From: an uncultured Desulfovibrio sp.
Lineage (GTDB): Bacteria > Desulfobacterota > Desulfovibrionia > Desulfovibrionales > Desulfovibrionaceae
DNA: 23,947 nucleotides
Assembly (NCBI GenBank): GCA_900546145.1
Contig: URBN01000028.1
Location: forward strand, 1 to 23,947
Direction: 5' to 3'
The first letter of the stretch is position 1. Each line of letters opens with the position of its first letter. Both the position numbers and the translations under genes were made by a program. Shown here piece by piece: positions 14,332-22,302 of the stretch. The notes under the pieces were generated by a model. The model had not been told where the DNA came from. It worked only from the letters and a program-made list of their open reading frames with translations, and made no database searches.

Positions 14332-16359
14332 ATGCCCTTCCGCGCCCACAAAGGCTATTACGGCGTCGACCGTATCCAGGAACACAGCAGGGAGGAGGTG
14401 ATCCGGGACATACGCCCCGTTTCCTCCCGTTTCTTCAGCGCTCTTCTCGGGCAGGACGGCTACGCGGCAGCCGTCTGCGCGGCCATGGGCCTCATGGCTT
14501 TCGAGCCCGCGTCAGCCTTTCTCGTCCTTCCGCTCCTCGCCCTGCTCTGCCTCTGCCGCAGGGCGGCCGTGTCCCGCGATATCCTGCCCATGCGCGTCCC
14601 GCAGTCCTGGAAGGGGAAGGACTACGGAGACATGACGCCGCAGGGATCCTGCCGCCGGGCCAGGGGCATGTTCTATATCGGCAACGATCTCGAGGCAAAC
14701 CGCGAGCTCTGGATTTCCCGGGACGACATCCTCACGCACATGCTGATTCTGGGAACTACGGGCTCCGGCAAGACGGAAACGCTCGTGTCCCTGGCTTTCA
14801 ACTACCTGGCCGTGGGCGGCGGCCTGCTCTACGTCGACCCAAAGGCCGCGCCGAAACTCGCGGTCCAGCTCTACACCATGTGCCGCATCATGGGCCGCGA
14901 CGACGACTTTCTCCTCCTTTCCTACATGGTCAGCCGCGCGGGCGGGCCGTCCGGAAAAAGCGGCCTTACGCGCACGCCGCGGCACGAGTCCAACACCCAG
15001 AACCCCTTCGCCGTGGGCGGCGCCAACCAGCTCACCCAGCTCCTCTTCTCGCTCATGCCCGGCGATGATGACAGCAACGGCAACGCCATTTTCTCTTCCA
15101 ACGCGCAGACGCTCATTTCGGGGCTCATGTTCGTACTCGTGGAAATGCGCGACCGCGGCGAGATCCCCCTGTCCATCGACGTCATCCGCAGATATCTCAT
15201 GGACACGGAAGCCATCACGAAACTCGCCCTCAGGACGGATCTTCCGGAAAAGGCCGTACTCGCCCTGCAGGCCGGCCTGGCCACGGTCGGCTGGGACAAA
15301 AACCTGCCTCTCGACAGACAGCCGCGGGCCTTCGGCGATCAGTACGGCTACGCCAGAGCCTACTTCGGCCGGGCTCTGTCCCTCCTCGTGGACAACTACG
15401 GACGCATTTTCATGACCACACACGGCGAGGTGGACGCTGTCGACGTCATCACGGGACGCCGCATCTATGTCACGCTCATTCCCTCCATGGACAAGGACCC
15501 GAAGGAGCTCAGATCCCTCGGCCAGATCTGTCTCTCTTCCGTGCGCAACGCCTCCGCCGTGGGTCTCGGCAGCCGTGTGCAGGGCCGGCTCTCCGACGTG
15601 CTGGGCTCTCTTCCCACGGACGCCCGCACGCCGTTCGGGGTCATCGTGGACGAGTACGCGGCCATCGAGACGCCGGGTTTCGAAATCCTGCTTACCCAGG
15701 GGCGCGGCCTCGGCATCGCGGTCATGGTGGCCTCGCAGGACTTCGCGGGCATCAAACGCGCCTCCGAGGCGGCGGCCGAGCAGATCGTTTCAAACTGCAA
15801 GGTTAAAATCTTCATGTGCCAGGAGGATCCGAACCAGACCTTCCAGCTCATCCGGTCCATTGCCGGCAGAGGGCTCGTCATGCAGTCCGGAGGGTTCTCC
15901 AGAGGCAGCGGGGAAAGCTATGCGGACAAGCCGGACGCTTCCCTGCAGGAGCTCGACCGGGTTTCCTTCCGCGACCTGCAGAAACAGGTGGAGGGGCAGA
16001 TCACGGCCTTCTTCAAGGGAGAGATGGTGCGCGGCAGAAACTTTTACGCGAACCCGCCCCTGGATATGAACCGGCAGATCCGCCTCGTGTGCCACCTCAA
16101 GGTGCGCGACCCCTCTCCCGATGTCCTGCGCGCGCGTCTGGGAAGCCTCGCCGGCCTGGAACGCGCGCTGGCCTGCCTCTATTCCGGGGAAAACACGCTG
16201 CCGGAAGGCGGCGGGGATGATGCCTGCTCCGGCCCGCTCACGGAAATCCTGGACGGAGCAGGCCCGGGCGCCGGGGGGAAGGCCGCGTCTCTCGGCATAG
16301 CCGCCTTTCTTGCGGCCATACCGCTCCTGGAGGACGGGGAGGAAAAACAGCCGGAATAG
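14332..16359 (+). CDS. dotL: DotL/IcmO (TrbC)-like type IV coupling ATPase
   Basis: The 675-aa protein is a VirD4/TraD-type ATPase of the DotL/TrbC branch. Two membrane helices lie at about 42-75. Walker A is GTTGSGKT at 141-148 and Walker B ends at D440-E441 (GVIVDEYAA), followed by LLTQGRGLGIAVMVASQD, the sensor region of coupling proteins. It gathers substrates, with DotM, and feeds them to the type IVB channel; in conjugation it moves relaxase-bound DNA. The C-terminal tail after about 590 is Gly/Ala/Glu-rich, lacks the long adaptor-binding extension of Legionella DotL, and resembles shorter plasmid TrbC proteins. AAGGAG precedes ATG 14332. Its end converges on the GtrA-family gene. Confidence 0.9.
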   Translation: MPFRAHKGYYGVDRIQEHSREEVIRDIRPVSSRFFSALLGQDGYAAAVCAAMGLMAFEPASAFLVLPLLALLCLCRRAAVSRDILPMRVPQSWKGKDYGDMTPQGSCRRARGMFYIGNDLEANRELWISRDDILTHMLILGTTGSGKTETLVSLAFNYLAVGGGLLYVDPKAAPKLAVQLYTMCRIMGRDDDFLLLSYMVSRAGGPSGKSGLTRTPRHESNTQNPFAVGGANQLTQLLFSLMPGDDDSNGNAIFSSNAQTLISGLMFVLVEMRDRGEIPLSIDVIRRYLMDTEAITKLALRTDLPEKAVLALQAGLATVGWDKNLPLDRQPRAFGDQYGYARAYFGRALSLLVDNYGRIFMTTHGEVDAVDVITGRRIYVTLIPSMDKDPKELRSLGQICLSSVRNASAVGLGSRVQGRLSDVLGSLPTDARTPFGVIVDEYAAIETPGFEILLTQGRGLGIAVMVASQDFAGIKRASEAAAEQIVSNCKVKIFMCQEDPNQTFQLIRSIAGRGLVMQSGGFSRGSGESYADKPDASLQELDRVSFRDLQKQVEGQITAFFKGEMVRGRNFYANPPLDMNRQIRLVCHLKVRDPSPDVLRARLGSLAGLERALACLYSGENTLPEGGGDDACSGPLTEILDGAGPGAGGKAASLGIAAFLAAIPLLEDGEEKQPE

Positions 16360-16434
16360 CCCAGTGAAAGGGAAACCGCCGCCCGGGAGACAGCCGGAAT
16401 TTTCCGTTTCCCGCGGTCCGGCGGGATGCCGCCC

Positions 16435-17043
16435 CTAATGGCGTATGCCGCCGCGGTGCCTGCTTCTCAGATTCCGTCCCACGCGTCTGTCGGAATGGCC
16501 TTTCTTTCCCGGCCTGATTTTTACCGGGTTCACGGCAGGGCCAGCGGACGCGGAGGTCTCAGCCGTACCGGCTGCGGCGGCCTTTAGCGGGGGATTGATT
16601 ACACGGTCATACTGCCTGCGCTTGCGGAAGATGACCAGCTTGCTCAGGGCGTAGTTGGTGACCACCACCACAAAACCCGCGACAATCTTGACGATGGCGT
16701 CATTGAAATGCAACCAGTCGACGAAAACCTTGAGGCCGCCCGTTTCCAGCACGCCCGAAAACACCCTCGCCGCAGTAAACTGCCAGGCCTCGCGGAAAAC
16801 CACCTTCGAGCTCCAGTCAAGGGAGCGGAAGACAAAAACCTTGTTGACCACGAAGGCAAAGATGACGGCCACGACCCAGGCGATGACATTGCTGATGAGA
16901 TAATTGATATGGAGCCAGAGCGTGCACACGAAATACGCGGCGTAGTTGACCACCGTTGTCATGACGCCCCAGAAAAGATACGAAATGATATCCCGGTAGC
17001 GGTGATACTGGCTGAGGCAGAAACGGTATAATTTCAAAAACAT
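16435..17043 (-). CDS. GtrA-family membrane protein
   Basis: The 202-aa product has four predicted membrane helices between about residues 18 and 142 and the family signatures FWGVMTTVVNYAAYF, FVVNKVFVFRS and TNYALSKLVIFRK. GtrA-like proteins are thought to move lipid-linked sugars or act with glycosyltransferases in surface polysaccharide modification. The tail after 143 is Ala/Pro- and then Arg-rich and probably disordered. GGGAGAA precedes the start. It is transcribed against dotL and after the 78-aa gene, separated by 259 bp with no obvious promoter, so co-transcription with that unit is possible. No glycosyltransferase gene lies beside it, which is less common for this family. Confidence 0.85.
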   Translation of the reverse strand: MFLKLYRFCLSQYHRYRDIISYLFWGVMTTVVNYAAYFVCTLWLHINYLISNVIAWVVAVIFAFVVNKVFVFRSLDWSSKVVFREAWQFTAARVFSGVLETGGLKVFVDWLHFNDAIVKIVAGFVVVVTNYALSKLVIFRKRRQYDRVINPPLKAAAAGTAETSASAGPAVNPVKIRPGKKGHSDRRVGRNLRSRHRGGIRH

Positions 17044-17302
17044 GGAGCGTTTTCTCCCGGTGGCTTGACATTCGGCGTGACGCCTTGCGCGGGCCTTTCT
17101 TTACCTGTTCCACCCCGCGGGCGCAAGGGAGAAGCGTCAGAAAACGCTCATGACGCAGGGATGAATATCTCCCCGGGAAAAGGGCCGGTCTCCGGACGGA
17201 TGTTCCCTGTCTTTTTCCCGGGAAGCGGGATTTCTGGTGCGTTTTGTCAGATGCAGGCACCGGGAAGGGAAGCAGAAAAAACTCCCGTCTGGTTTCGCGG
17301 CG

Positions 17303-17539
17303 TCAGTCATCCTTCTCTTCCCCGGCCGGCCGGATTTCCTCTATAATGAGTCTGCCGTGATCGAGGAGGCGCAGCGGCCCGGATACGCGGGAAGGACGGC
17401 CGTCCTTTCCCTCAAGCAGGAAAAGAAGACGGAGTGCGTCGGCCCGGGCAGCGGCCTCCTTCGCCACGGCAGCGGCGTCCTGCCCACGGACACAGAAATG
17501 AACGGATCCGGAAAAGTCTATCCTCGCGCTGAGCTCCAT
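17303..17539 (-). CDS. Small hypothetical protein coupled to the 437-aa gene (78 aa)
   Basis: ATG 17539 lies one base after the stop of the 437-aa gene, with AGGGA upstream, so the two are probably one operon and translationally coupled. The protein is soluble, with an Ala-rich helix (AAAVAKEAAARADALRLLF) and a C-terminal strand-like part (LDHGRLIIEEIRPAGEEKDD). It has no signal peptide, unlike its upstream partner. The family is not recognised. Tight spacing is the main support for it being real. Confidence 0.55.
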   Translation of the reverse strand: MELSARIDFSGSVHFCVRGQDAAAVAKEAAARADALRLLFLLEGKDGRPSRVSGPLRLLDHGRLIIEEIRPAGEEKDD

Positions 17540-17540
17540 C

Positions 17541-18854
17541 CTATTTTTCCCTGGTCTGGCCGAGATAGCCGGCCACGCGGCTGTTCTGGGCTTCGGTCAT
17601 GATGCCGAGCATGGCGGAGAGCACGGCGTTTCTATGGAGCTCAGCCCTGTACCTCTGCACATTCAGGCTGAAAGACTCCGCAGCGATGTGATAGATGTTC
17701 CGCAGAACGTCCGCCGCGATCATGCGGTTCACGTCATCGGTCATGCGCAGCGAACTGAAATACCCGGCCCTGGCCTCAAGGTACTGCATGGTGCTGTAAT
17801 TTCCCGTTTCGCCGTCCGGCCTGCTCCTGGACGCGCTTTCGATGCCGCTCCTCTCCTCAAGGTCAGGCACTGTGTTCCGGTATCCGGCCGGCGCAAAGGC
17901 AGCGGCTACATCTGCCAGGGCCGCCTGGGCCGCGCTTACGGAGGCGCTCTTAAGTTTGATTTCCGCGGCAGCCCGGCGCCCGGCCACGGTTCCCTGCTGC
18001 AGTTTCGGAACTGACGGCGCGGGATGGGGATTGGAGAGAGAGGCCATCATAAGTACGGTGCGGCCGAGGTCAGATCCGGAAATCAGGCGGGACGGGGGCG
18101 TGAGCCAGTCGGATTTGAAGACAGCTTCGGCGGCCATGCTTTTCCCCGTAACCAGGGACGCCACCCTGAGGGCGTCCGCCTCGGCCCACGAGGAAACGGA
18201 CGCGTCCCTGCCTCCCGAAAAGGCGAGGGCCTCCGCAAGAAGATTCTCCATAGAAGCGCCGAAACGGGCGGAGTGCATCCTGTCGAGCGAAGCCGCGGCA
18301 TCGGCGCAGCCGCCATCCGTGCGGGCCGGATCCTGATCTCTCGCCGCGATGGCGCCAACCACGGTGGCTGACAGATCCCGGAGGGCCAGTCCCATATCCT
18401 TCAGAAGAGCGCGCAGCATGACGTCTTGGGCCGTCCCACTGCCGTGCATCTTTGCCGTAATGGCCGCGGCCGCTTCCGCGATGACCCTGGAAAGCTGCTG
18501 GGCCGAGGCCCCGGCCTGCTGCATCATGAGAAGCTGGTTGGTGGCCGAAGCCAGGTTGTCGCCCCAGCAGTCGCCTCCGACGCGGCCGGACACGCCATTT
18601 CCGGGTGAAAATTTCGCGATATCCGAGAGAAGCGCATCCATGACGGCGCCGGCCTGCTGGACCGGACCGTCGAGGCCATCCAGGGAAAGCCCCCTCCCGT
18701 TGCCGGGATACGGCAGGGACGAAACGCCAGGCTCATAAAGATTGCCGGCGCTTCCCGCCACCACAGCCGCAGCGTCCTGGCTGAGGCTGAAAAAGATGGA
18801 ACAGAGAAAAACAAGCCGGAACGCGGTGCCGGCAGCGCTTTGTATCAGAGGCAT
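17541..18854 (-). CDS. Exported helical protein of unknown function (437 aa)
   Basis: The N-terminus (RLVFLCSIFFSLSQDAAA) is a signal peptide with a likely cut near residue 30. The mature protein is Ala/Ser-rich and mostly helical, with two Cys (in GGDCWGDN and DGGCADAA) that could form a periplasmic disulfide. A long helical C-terminal part (about 340-430, YLEARAGYFSSLRMTDDVNRM onward, given here only in part) has heptad-like spacing. Lipid modification is not indicated. It belongs to no family I can name. The promoter pattern shared with dotM suggests a periplasmic or outer-membrane component or partner of the type IVB machine, comparable in place to conserved plasmid transfer proteins such as TraW, but this is inference. 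Confidence 0.75.
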   Translation of the reverse strand: MPLIQSAAGTAFRLVFLCSIFFSLSQDAAAVVAGSAGNLYEPGVSSLPYPGNGRGLSLDGLDGPVQQAGAVMDALLSDIAKFSPGNGVSGRVGGDCWGDNLASATNQLLMMQQAGASAQQLSRVIAEAAAAITAKMHGSGTAQDVMLRALLKDMGLALRDLSATVVGAIAARDQDPARTDGGCADAAASLDRMHSARFGASMENLLAEALAFSGGRDASVSSWAEADALRVASLVTGKSMAAEAVFKSDWLTPPSRLISGSDLGRTVLMMASLSNPHPAPSVPKLQQGTVAGRRAAAEIKLKSASVSAAQAALADVAAAFAPAGYRNTVPDLEERSGIESASRSRPDGETGNYSTMQYLEARAGYFSSLRMTDDVNRMIAADVLRNIYHIAAESFSLNVQRYRAELHRNAVLSAMLGIMTEAQNSRVAGYLGQTREK

Positions 18855-18926
18855 CAGCCACCCTTCAGAGGCTCCGGAAGCGGCCCGCAGCCGGTGCGGG
18901 ACAGAACGCGTGAGGAGCCTTCGGCG

Positions 18927-18954
18927 GAAATACTACAAACTTTTATAATGTCAA
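18927..18954 (-). promoter_or_regulatory. Promoter of the 437-aa/78-aa unit with shared TTGACnTTAT pattern
   Basis: On the minus strand TTGACA (18949-18954) is followed after 16 bp by TATTTC (18927-18932). The spacer begins TTATAAAAG. Preceded by AATTATT, as is the divergent promoter at 19016. The pattern matches that before dotM. Confidence 0.5.
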
Positions 18955-19015
18955 ATAATTTTTATAAACTTCAGACCGGCGCGTCACGGTCTTCGGCAAT
19001 ATTAATATAAAATTA

Positions 19016-19044
19016 TTGACGTTATTAAAAATTTTCTTTAAACA
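19016..19044 (+). promoter_or_regulatory. Promoter of the 173-aa/425-aa unit with shared TTGACnTTAT pattern
   Basis: TTGACG (19016-19021) is followed after 17 bp by TAAACA (19039-19044), a weak -10. The spacer starts TTATTAAAA. AATTA precedes it. The region between the two divergent promoters is strongly AT-rich and may hold regulator sites. Confidence 0.45.
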
Positions 19045-19117
19045 GCGGCAGACGGGACAGCGCACGTCCCGCAGACCTTTAAACGGGCGCCGCTCCGGCG
19101 TCCCGGAAGGAGACCGT

Positions 19118-19639
19118 ATGTCGGCCACATTCAGCGTACTGAAAACGGAACAGCGGCTTCCGGAAGAGAGTGATTCCGGTCAGACCCCCTCCGTCATTTT
19201 CAGCCATTTCTCCGGCGACACAAAGGCTTCCCGGACTGAAGCCCCTGAAAAGATGTCCCGCGCGGAAAGCCAGGGACAGGAAGAAGACAGTTCCGGCGCT
19301 TCCGCGAAACCGGACAGGCTCCGCGACCAGACCGAACGCTTCCTCGAGCAGGCAGCCCCCTATCTCACGCGCCATCAGGAGCAGATCATCGCCGCTGCGG
19401 CCAGAGGCCTCGACGCGAAGGGCGTGGCGGAATGCCGCTACTACCTCGGGCGCGCAAGCCTCATCGCTGACAGCGCCCCGGAACCGGCAGGTCCGGGCTC
19501 GCCCGTTCTCGACCTCGTGCAGGGCTACGTGGAGACAAGCCGCCTCGAGCCCCTGCAGATGGAGATCATTCTCCTTCTGGCCAGGGGCTATGACGCGCGC
19601 ACCATCGGAGAGGCCGTCTACCTGCTCGCCCGCGTCTGA
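19118..19639 (+). CDS. Hypothetical protein with a duplicated helical domain (173 aa)
   Basis: ATG 19118 has GGAAGGAGA upstream; an in-frame ATG at 19016 overlaps the promoter and is rejected. The first 65 residues are Ser/Glu-rich and probably disordered. The rest is two related units: about 74-113 (IIAAAARGLDAKGVAECRYY, then LGRA) and about 134-173 (EIILLLARGYDARTIGEAVY, then LLARV). Both have the pattern ARG-x-DA-x(3)-E-x(2)-Y-x-L-x-R. No signal peptide or membrane helix is seen, so it is probably cytoplasmic. The family is not recognised; a small helical adaptor is possible. Its last codons lie in a 29-bp repeat that recurs before the next gene. Confidence 0.75.
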   Translation: MSATFSVLKTEQRLPEESDSGQTPSVIFSHFSGDTKASRTEAPEKMSRAESQGQEEDSSGASAKPDRLRDQTERFLEQAAPYLTRHQEQIIAAAARGLDAKGVAECRYYLGRASLIADSAPEPAGPGSPVLDLVQGYVETSRLEPLQMEIILLLARGYDARTIGEAVYLLARV

Positions 19640-19713
19640 CGCGGAAGGAGGCTCAGCTCAGTAGTCGTGGACTCCGTGAAGGTGTGCTCGCCCGCGTCTG
19701 ACGCGGAAGGAGG
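19623..19713 (+). repeat. 29-bp direct repeat bracketing a 33-bp insert
   Basis: Positions 19623-19651 and 19685-19713 are identical. Each copy contains the sequence of the last codons and stop of the 173-aa gene and the ribosome binding site GGAAGGAGG. Between them lie 33 bp with no counterpart elsewhere in the window. Only the second copy serves the 425-aa gene, 5 nt before its ATG. It looks like a 62-bp insertion that duplicated its target. Confidence 0.7.
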
Positions 19714-19718
19714 GTTTT

Positions 19719-20996
19719 ATGCCCATACCTTCCTCCCCTGCTCCCCTGAGGGCGGCCGGAGAGGACTTTCAGCCCCGCGACCTCGCGGGACTCGCCCTGC
19801 TCTGCGCGCGATCCTGGGGCGTCCCCCGCGCCGCAGTCATGGAAAGGCTGGAGAGCACGGACTGGGAAGAGGCAGAACGCCGCCTCTCGGAGGGACGGCC
19901 AGTCAGCCTTGATCTCGGCACCGTTGATCTTCTCGCGAGCCGCACGTTCCGGAGCGGCCTCGGCGCATCCCGCCCCGATCCCGGCTCACCAGTGCCGGGC
20001 CATCTCCTCTGCGGAGTCAGGCCTCTCGGGGACGGCCGCATGGAAGCGGCCATGGCAGCCTGTCCTGACAGAGCTTTCCTTTCGGGGCACCCGGAATACA
20101 GAACCTGCGGAGCGGTCACGCTCTCGGCGTGCGGCATCCCGGGCATTCTCGGGCCTGCCCTGCACAGGAGGCTGGATCTGGATCTCGGTCCCATGAAGGC
20201 CGCTCCCCGTGACGCAGTCTCCCGCCTTCCGGCCTGGTGCACAGAGGAAAACTTCTCCGGCACGGCAGCTCTTATTCTCTCCGCCGTGGCGGAAAACGGG
20301 CACCCGGTGTTCTCCGGCAGTCCGGCGGATCGGCTCAGAAACCTCCGTGAAAACAGGCTGGACGGGGTATTCCATATCAGCTCGGCCCGCGCCGCCGCCG
20401 GAGCGATCCGGGGCTTCGGAACGGATCCGGCTGAAATACGGCTTGCCGCCTCCTACGATTCGGGCCTTGACGAAATCGTCTGGCGGGTCTGCTCCTTCAG
20501 CACCCGGAGCGGCCGGTCCCTGTTTCTCGGCATTGTCCGCGCAGGCCTGTCCGGCGGGGAAAGCACACCCTGCTGTCCCGCCGCTCCGGCAGCCCTCCTG
20601 CTCAGGCAGGCGGAAAAACACCTCTCAGAAAAAAGCGGGCCCGCCGCGCTTCTTATAAAGACGATCATCGCAGCCGGCGGATCACCTGCCGCTGACCATG
20701 TCAGCCGGATTTTCCTGAAGAACGGCTCGGTGCACGTACTCCTGAGAGGCCTTCCGGGCCGGGAAGGACAGGCAGAGATACGCTTCGGCACAACGGGCCC
20801 GGCTCTGTACGAAGAACCGGGGAAGCCTCCCGCCGCCGTCCCCTTCTCCCGGTTTTCCCCCGAAACAGACCTGGCCAGCCTCATGACTGACGTCCTCACA
20901 GGCAGACGCCTTTCATCCCCCGCCGGCGGCCAGGAAAGATATATGCCCGTCATGTCCCGCACGGATTCCGCTCCAGCGATGGCCCCGGGTTTCTGA
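19719..20996 (+). CDS. Hypothetical protein (425 aa)
   Basis: ATG 19719 follows GGAAGGAGG at good distance, so it is probably translated well. The protein has no signal peptide or membrane helix. It is rich in Gly, Ala, Pro and Arg, with a scattering of Cys, and looks alpha/beta. Recognisable stretches are LCARSWGVPRAAVMERLE near the N-terminus and RIFLKNGSVHVLLRGLPGRE near residue 340. None points to a known family. It shares an operon with the 173-aa gene and is followed by a hairpin terminator. The type IVB context suggests an accessory cytoplasmic factor or substrate, unproven. Confidence 0.7.
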   Translation: MPIPSSPAPLRAAGEDFQPRDLAGLALLCARSWGVPRAAVMERLESTDWEEAERRLSEGRPVSLDLGTVDLLASRTFRSGLGASRPDPGSPVPGHLLCGVRPLGDGRMEAAMAACPDRAFLSGHPEYRTCGAVTLSACGIPGILGPALHRRLDLDLGPMKAAPRDAVSRLPAWCTEENFSGTAALILSAVAENGHPVFSGSPADRLRNLRENRLDGVFHISSARAAAGAIRGFGTDPAEIRLAASYDSGLDEIVWRVCSFSTRSGRSLFLGIVRAGLSGGESTPCCPAAPAALLLRQAEKHLSEKSGPAALLIKTIIAAGGSPAADHVSRIFLKNGSVHVLLRGLPGREGQAEIRFGTTGPALYEEPGKPPAAVPFSRFSPETDLASLMTDVLTGRRLSSPAGGQERYMPVMSRTDSAPAMAPGF

Positions 20997-21011
20997 CAAA
21001 CGAATCTTTCA

Positions 21012-21060
21012 GAAGAGACGGCAGCCGGACGGATATTCCGCCAGGCCGCCGCCTCTTTTG
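21012..21060 (+). terminator. Probable terminator after the 425-aa gene
   Basis: A GC-rich imperfect hairpin (AAGAG...GGC paired with GCC...CCTCTTTT) is followed by TTTTG. It lies 15 nt after the stop at 20996. The stem has mismatches, so strength is uncertain. Confidence 0.5.
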
Positions 21061-21566
21061 TACTGCAGCCCTGCGGCCGGGAAAAAACCATAAAAAACAG
21101 AAAACTCTGATGAGGCGCTCTTACCGTACCTGCTGGCGCTGCTTCTGGGGCATTCAGGACTTTTGGGAGATCTCACTGACGGTGCCGGGAGGTAAGGAAT
21201 GCTCCCATATCGACACAGAATGCCCCAAGGGGAAGCGTATGGAGCACTGGCCGGCAACCGGCTTCGCAGCGCCGGACGGGGGATGCGATCACGCAGAATT
21301 CAGGGAAAAATCACACTTCACGGCTTTTCAGTTATTCTGAGGATGTCCGGTGATAAAATTTGTCGCTATTTTTTGTGAGTGCTTTGCAGACAAAAAATGA
21401 GCACTATCCAATTTACGTAATGCAAATGCGATAATGCTCACACTGAACAGAATTTTCAAAACCGATGCATCTTACGCGTACCTTGCCCAACTGTCCCGCA
21501 CCGGTTAAGAGCCTTACAGCACGGCTGATAAAATCACTCTGTCTTTCTCATCATTCATACCACCAC
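21061..21566. other. Gene-free stretch at a base-composition boundary
   Basis: No convincing gene: one small open frame (21110-21340) has an improbable composition and no ribosome binding site. GC content drops visibly from about 21340 onward. A short inverted repeat TTTTTTGT/ACAAAAAA lies near 21374-21402. The drop probably marks the edge of acquired DNA that carries the acetyltransferase gene. Confidence 0.55.
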
Positions 21567-22121
21567 CTACAGTTCCTTAACCACCCTCGCCGGATTGCCA
21601 ACAACCACTGCATTATCCGGGACATCCTTTGTGACAATACTTCCGGCGCCTACGATCGCATTTTCTCCATTGGTCACTCCTGGGAGAATGTTTACCCTTG
21701 CTCCAATCCATGCGTTCTTCTTGATATGAATCTCTCCTGTTCTGATCACCCGGATGTTCTTCGGCTCATGGTTAACGGTAAAGAGCCCAACCTCCGGCCC
21801 CATCATGACCCCATCCTCTATTGTGATCGTTCCGACAGACATCATAGTAAGACCGTGATTCGCAAACACATTCTTACCAAGATGCACGCAGTTCACACAA
21901 TCGATCTGAAAGGGCGGTGTAAAGAAATTTTTTTCCTTCATCTGACCATTCAGAAGCTCATTCTCAAGCTCAATTATTTTGTCGGTATCTGCAGGATCCG
22001 CTGCATTGATCTCATAACACAGATGTCTGCACCGGCTTATCTCCCCGTGAACCTCCCTCTGATAATTTTCATCTCGGATATCGTAAGGCCGTCCATTTCT
22101 AAGGTCATCAAAAACACTCAT
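21567..22121 (-). CDS. Hexapeptide-repeat acetyltransferase (maltose/galactoside O-acetyltransferase family)
   Basis: The 184-aa product begins with the Maa/LacA N-terminal cap (SVFDDLRNGRPYDIRDENY) and continues into a left-handed beta helix with hexapeptide turns (VHLGKNVFANHGLTMMSVGT, then IEDGVMMGPEVGLF). The His in TVNHE is the likely catalytic base, and GVTNGENAIVGAGSIVTKDV leads to the conserved NPARVVKEL end. Such enzymes transfer acetyl from acetyl-CoA to sugars. GGAGG is 6 nt from the second of two adjacent ATGs (22121) but only 3 nt from the first (22124), so the second is chosen. Lower GC and different codons than its neighbours suggest transfer from another lineage. Confidence 0.88.
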   Translation of the reverse strand: MSVFDDLRNGRPYDIRDENYQREVHGEISRCRHLCYEINAADPADTDKIIELENELLNGQMKEKNFFTPPFQIDCVNCVHLGKNVFANHGLTMMSVGTITIEDGVMMGPEVGLFTVNHEPKNIRVIRTGEIHIKKNAWIGARVNILPGVTNGENAIVGAGSIVTKDVPDNAVVVGNPARVVKEL

Positions 22122-22302
22122 CATTCGCCTCCGGATTGAGAGTTATACTAATCCGTTTGCCGAGAGCTGTAAGGCGAAAGTATAATTAACCCCTTAAACG
22201 AACGAAAACTGACCCCCTGATGGGGGGGCAGGATAAGGGGGTTAACTCATGACCGTAAACAGGGCACAACATGGAACCATCCTATGTGCAGGAGGTTCCG
22301 AT

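Noticed and set aside
14172..15068. Long open frame overlapping dotM and dotL
   Set aside because: It overlaps two well supported genes in another frame, is extremely Arg/Pro-rich and matches the pattern of a GC-rich shadow frame.
21110..21340. Possible 76-aa gene after the 425-aa gene
   Set aside because: No ribosome binding site, odd Trp/Cys-rich composition, and it lies in a transitional non-coding stretch.
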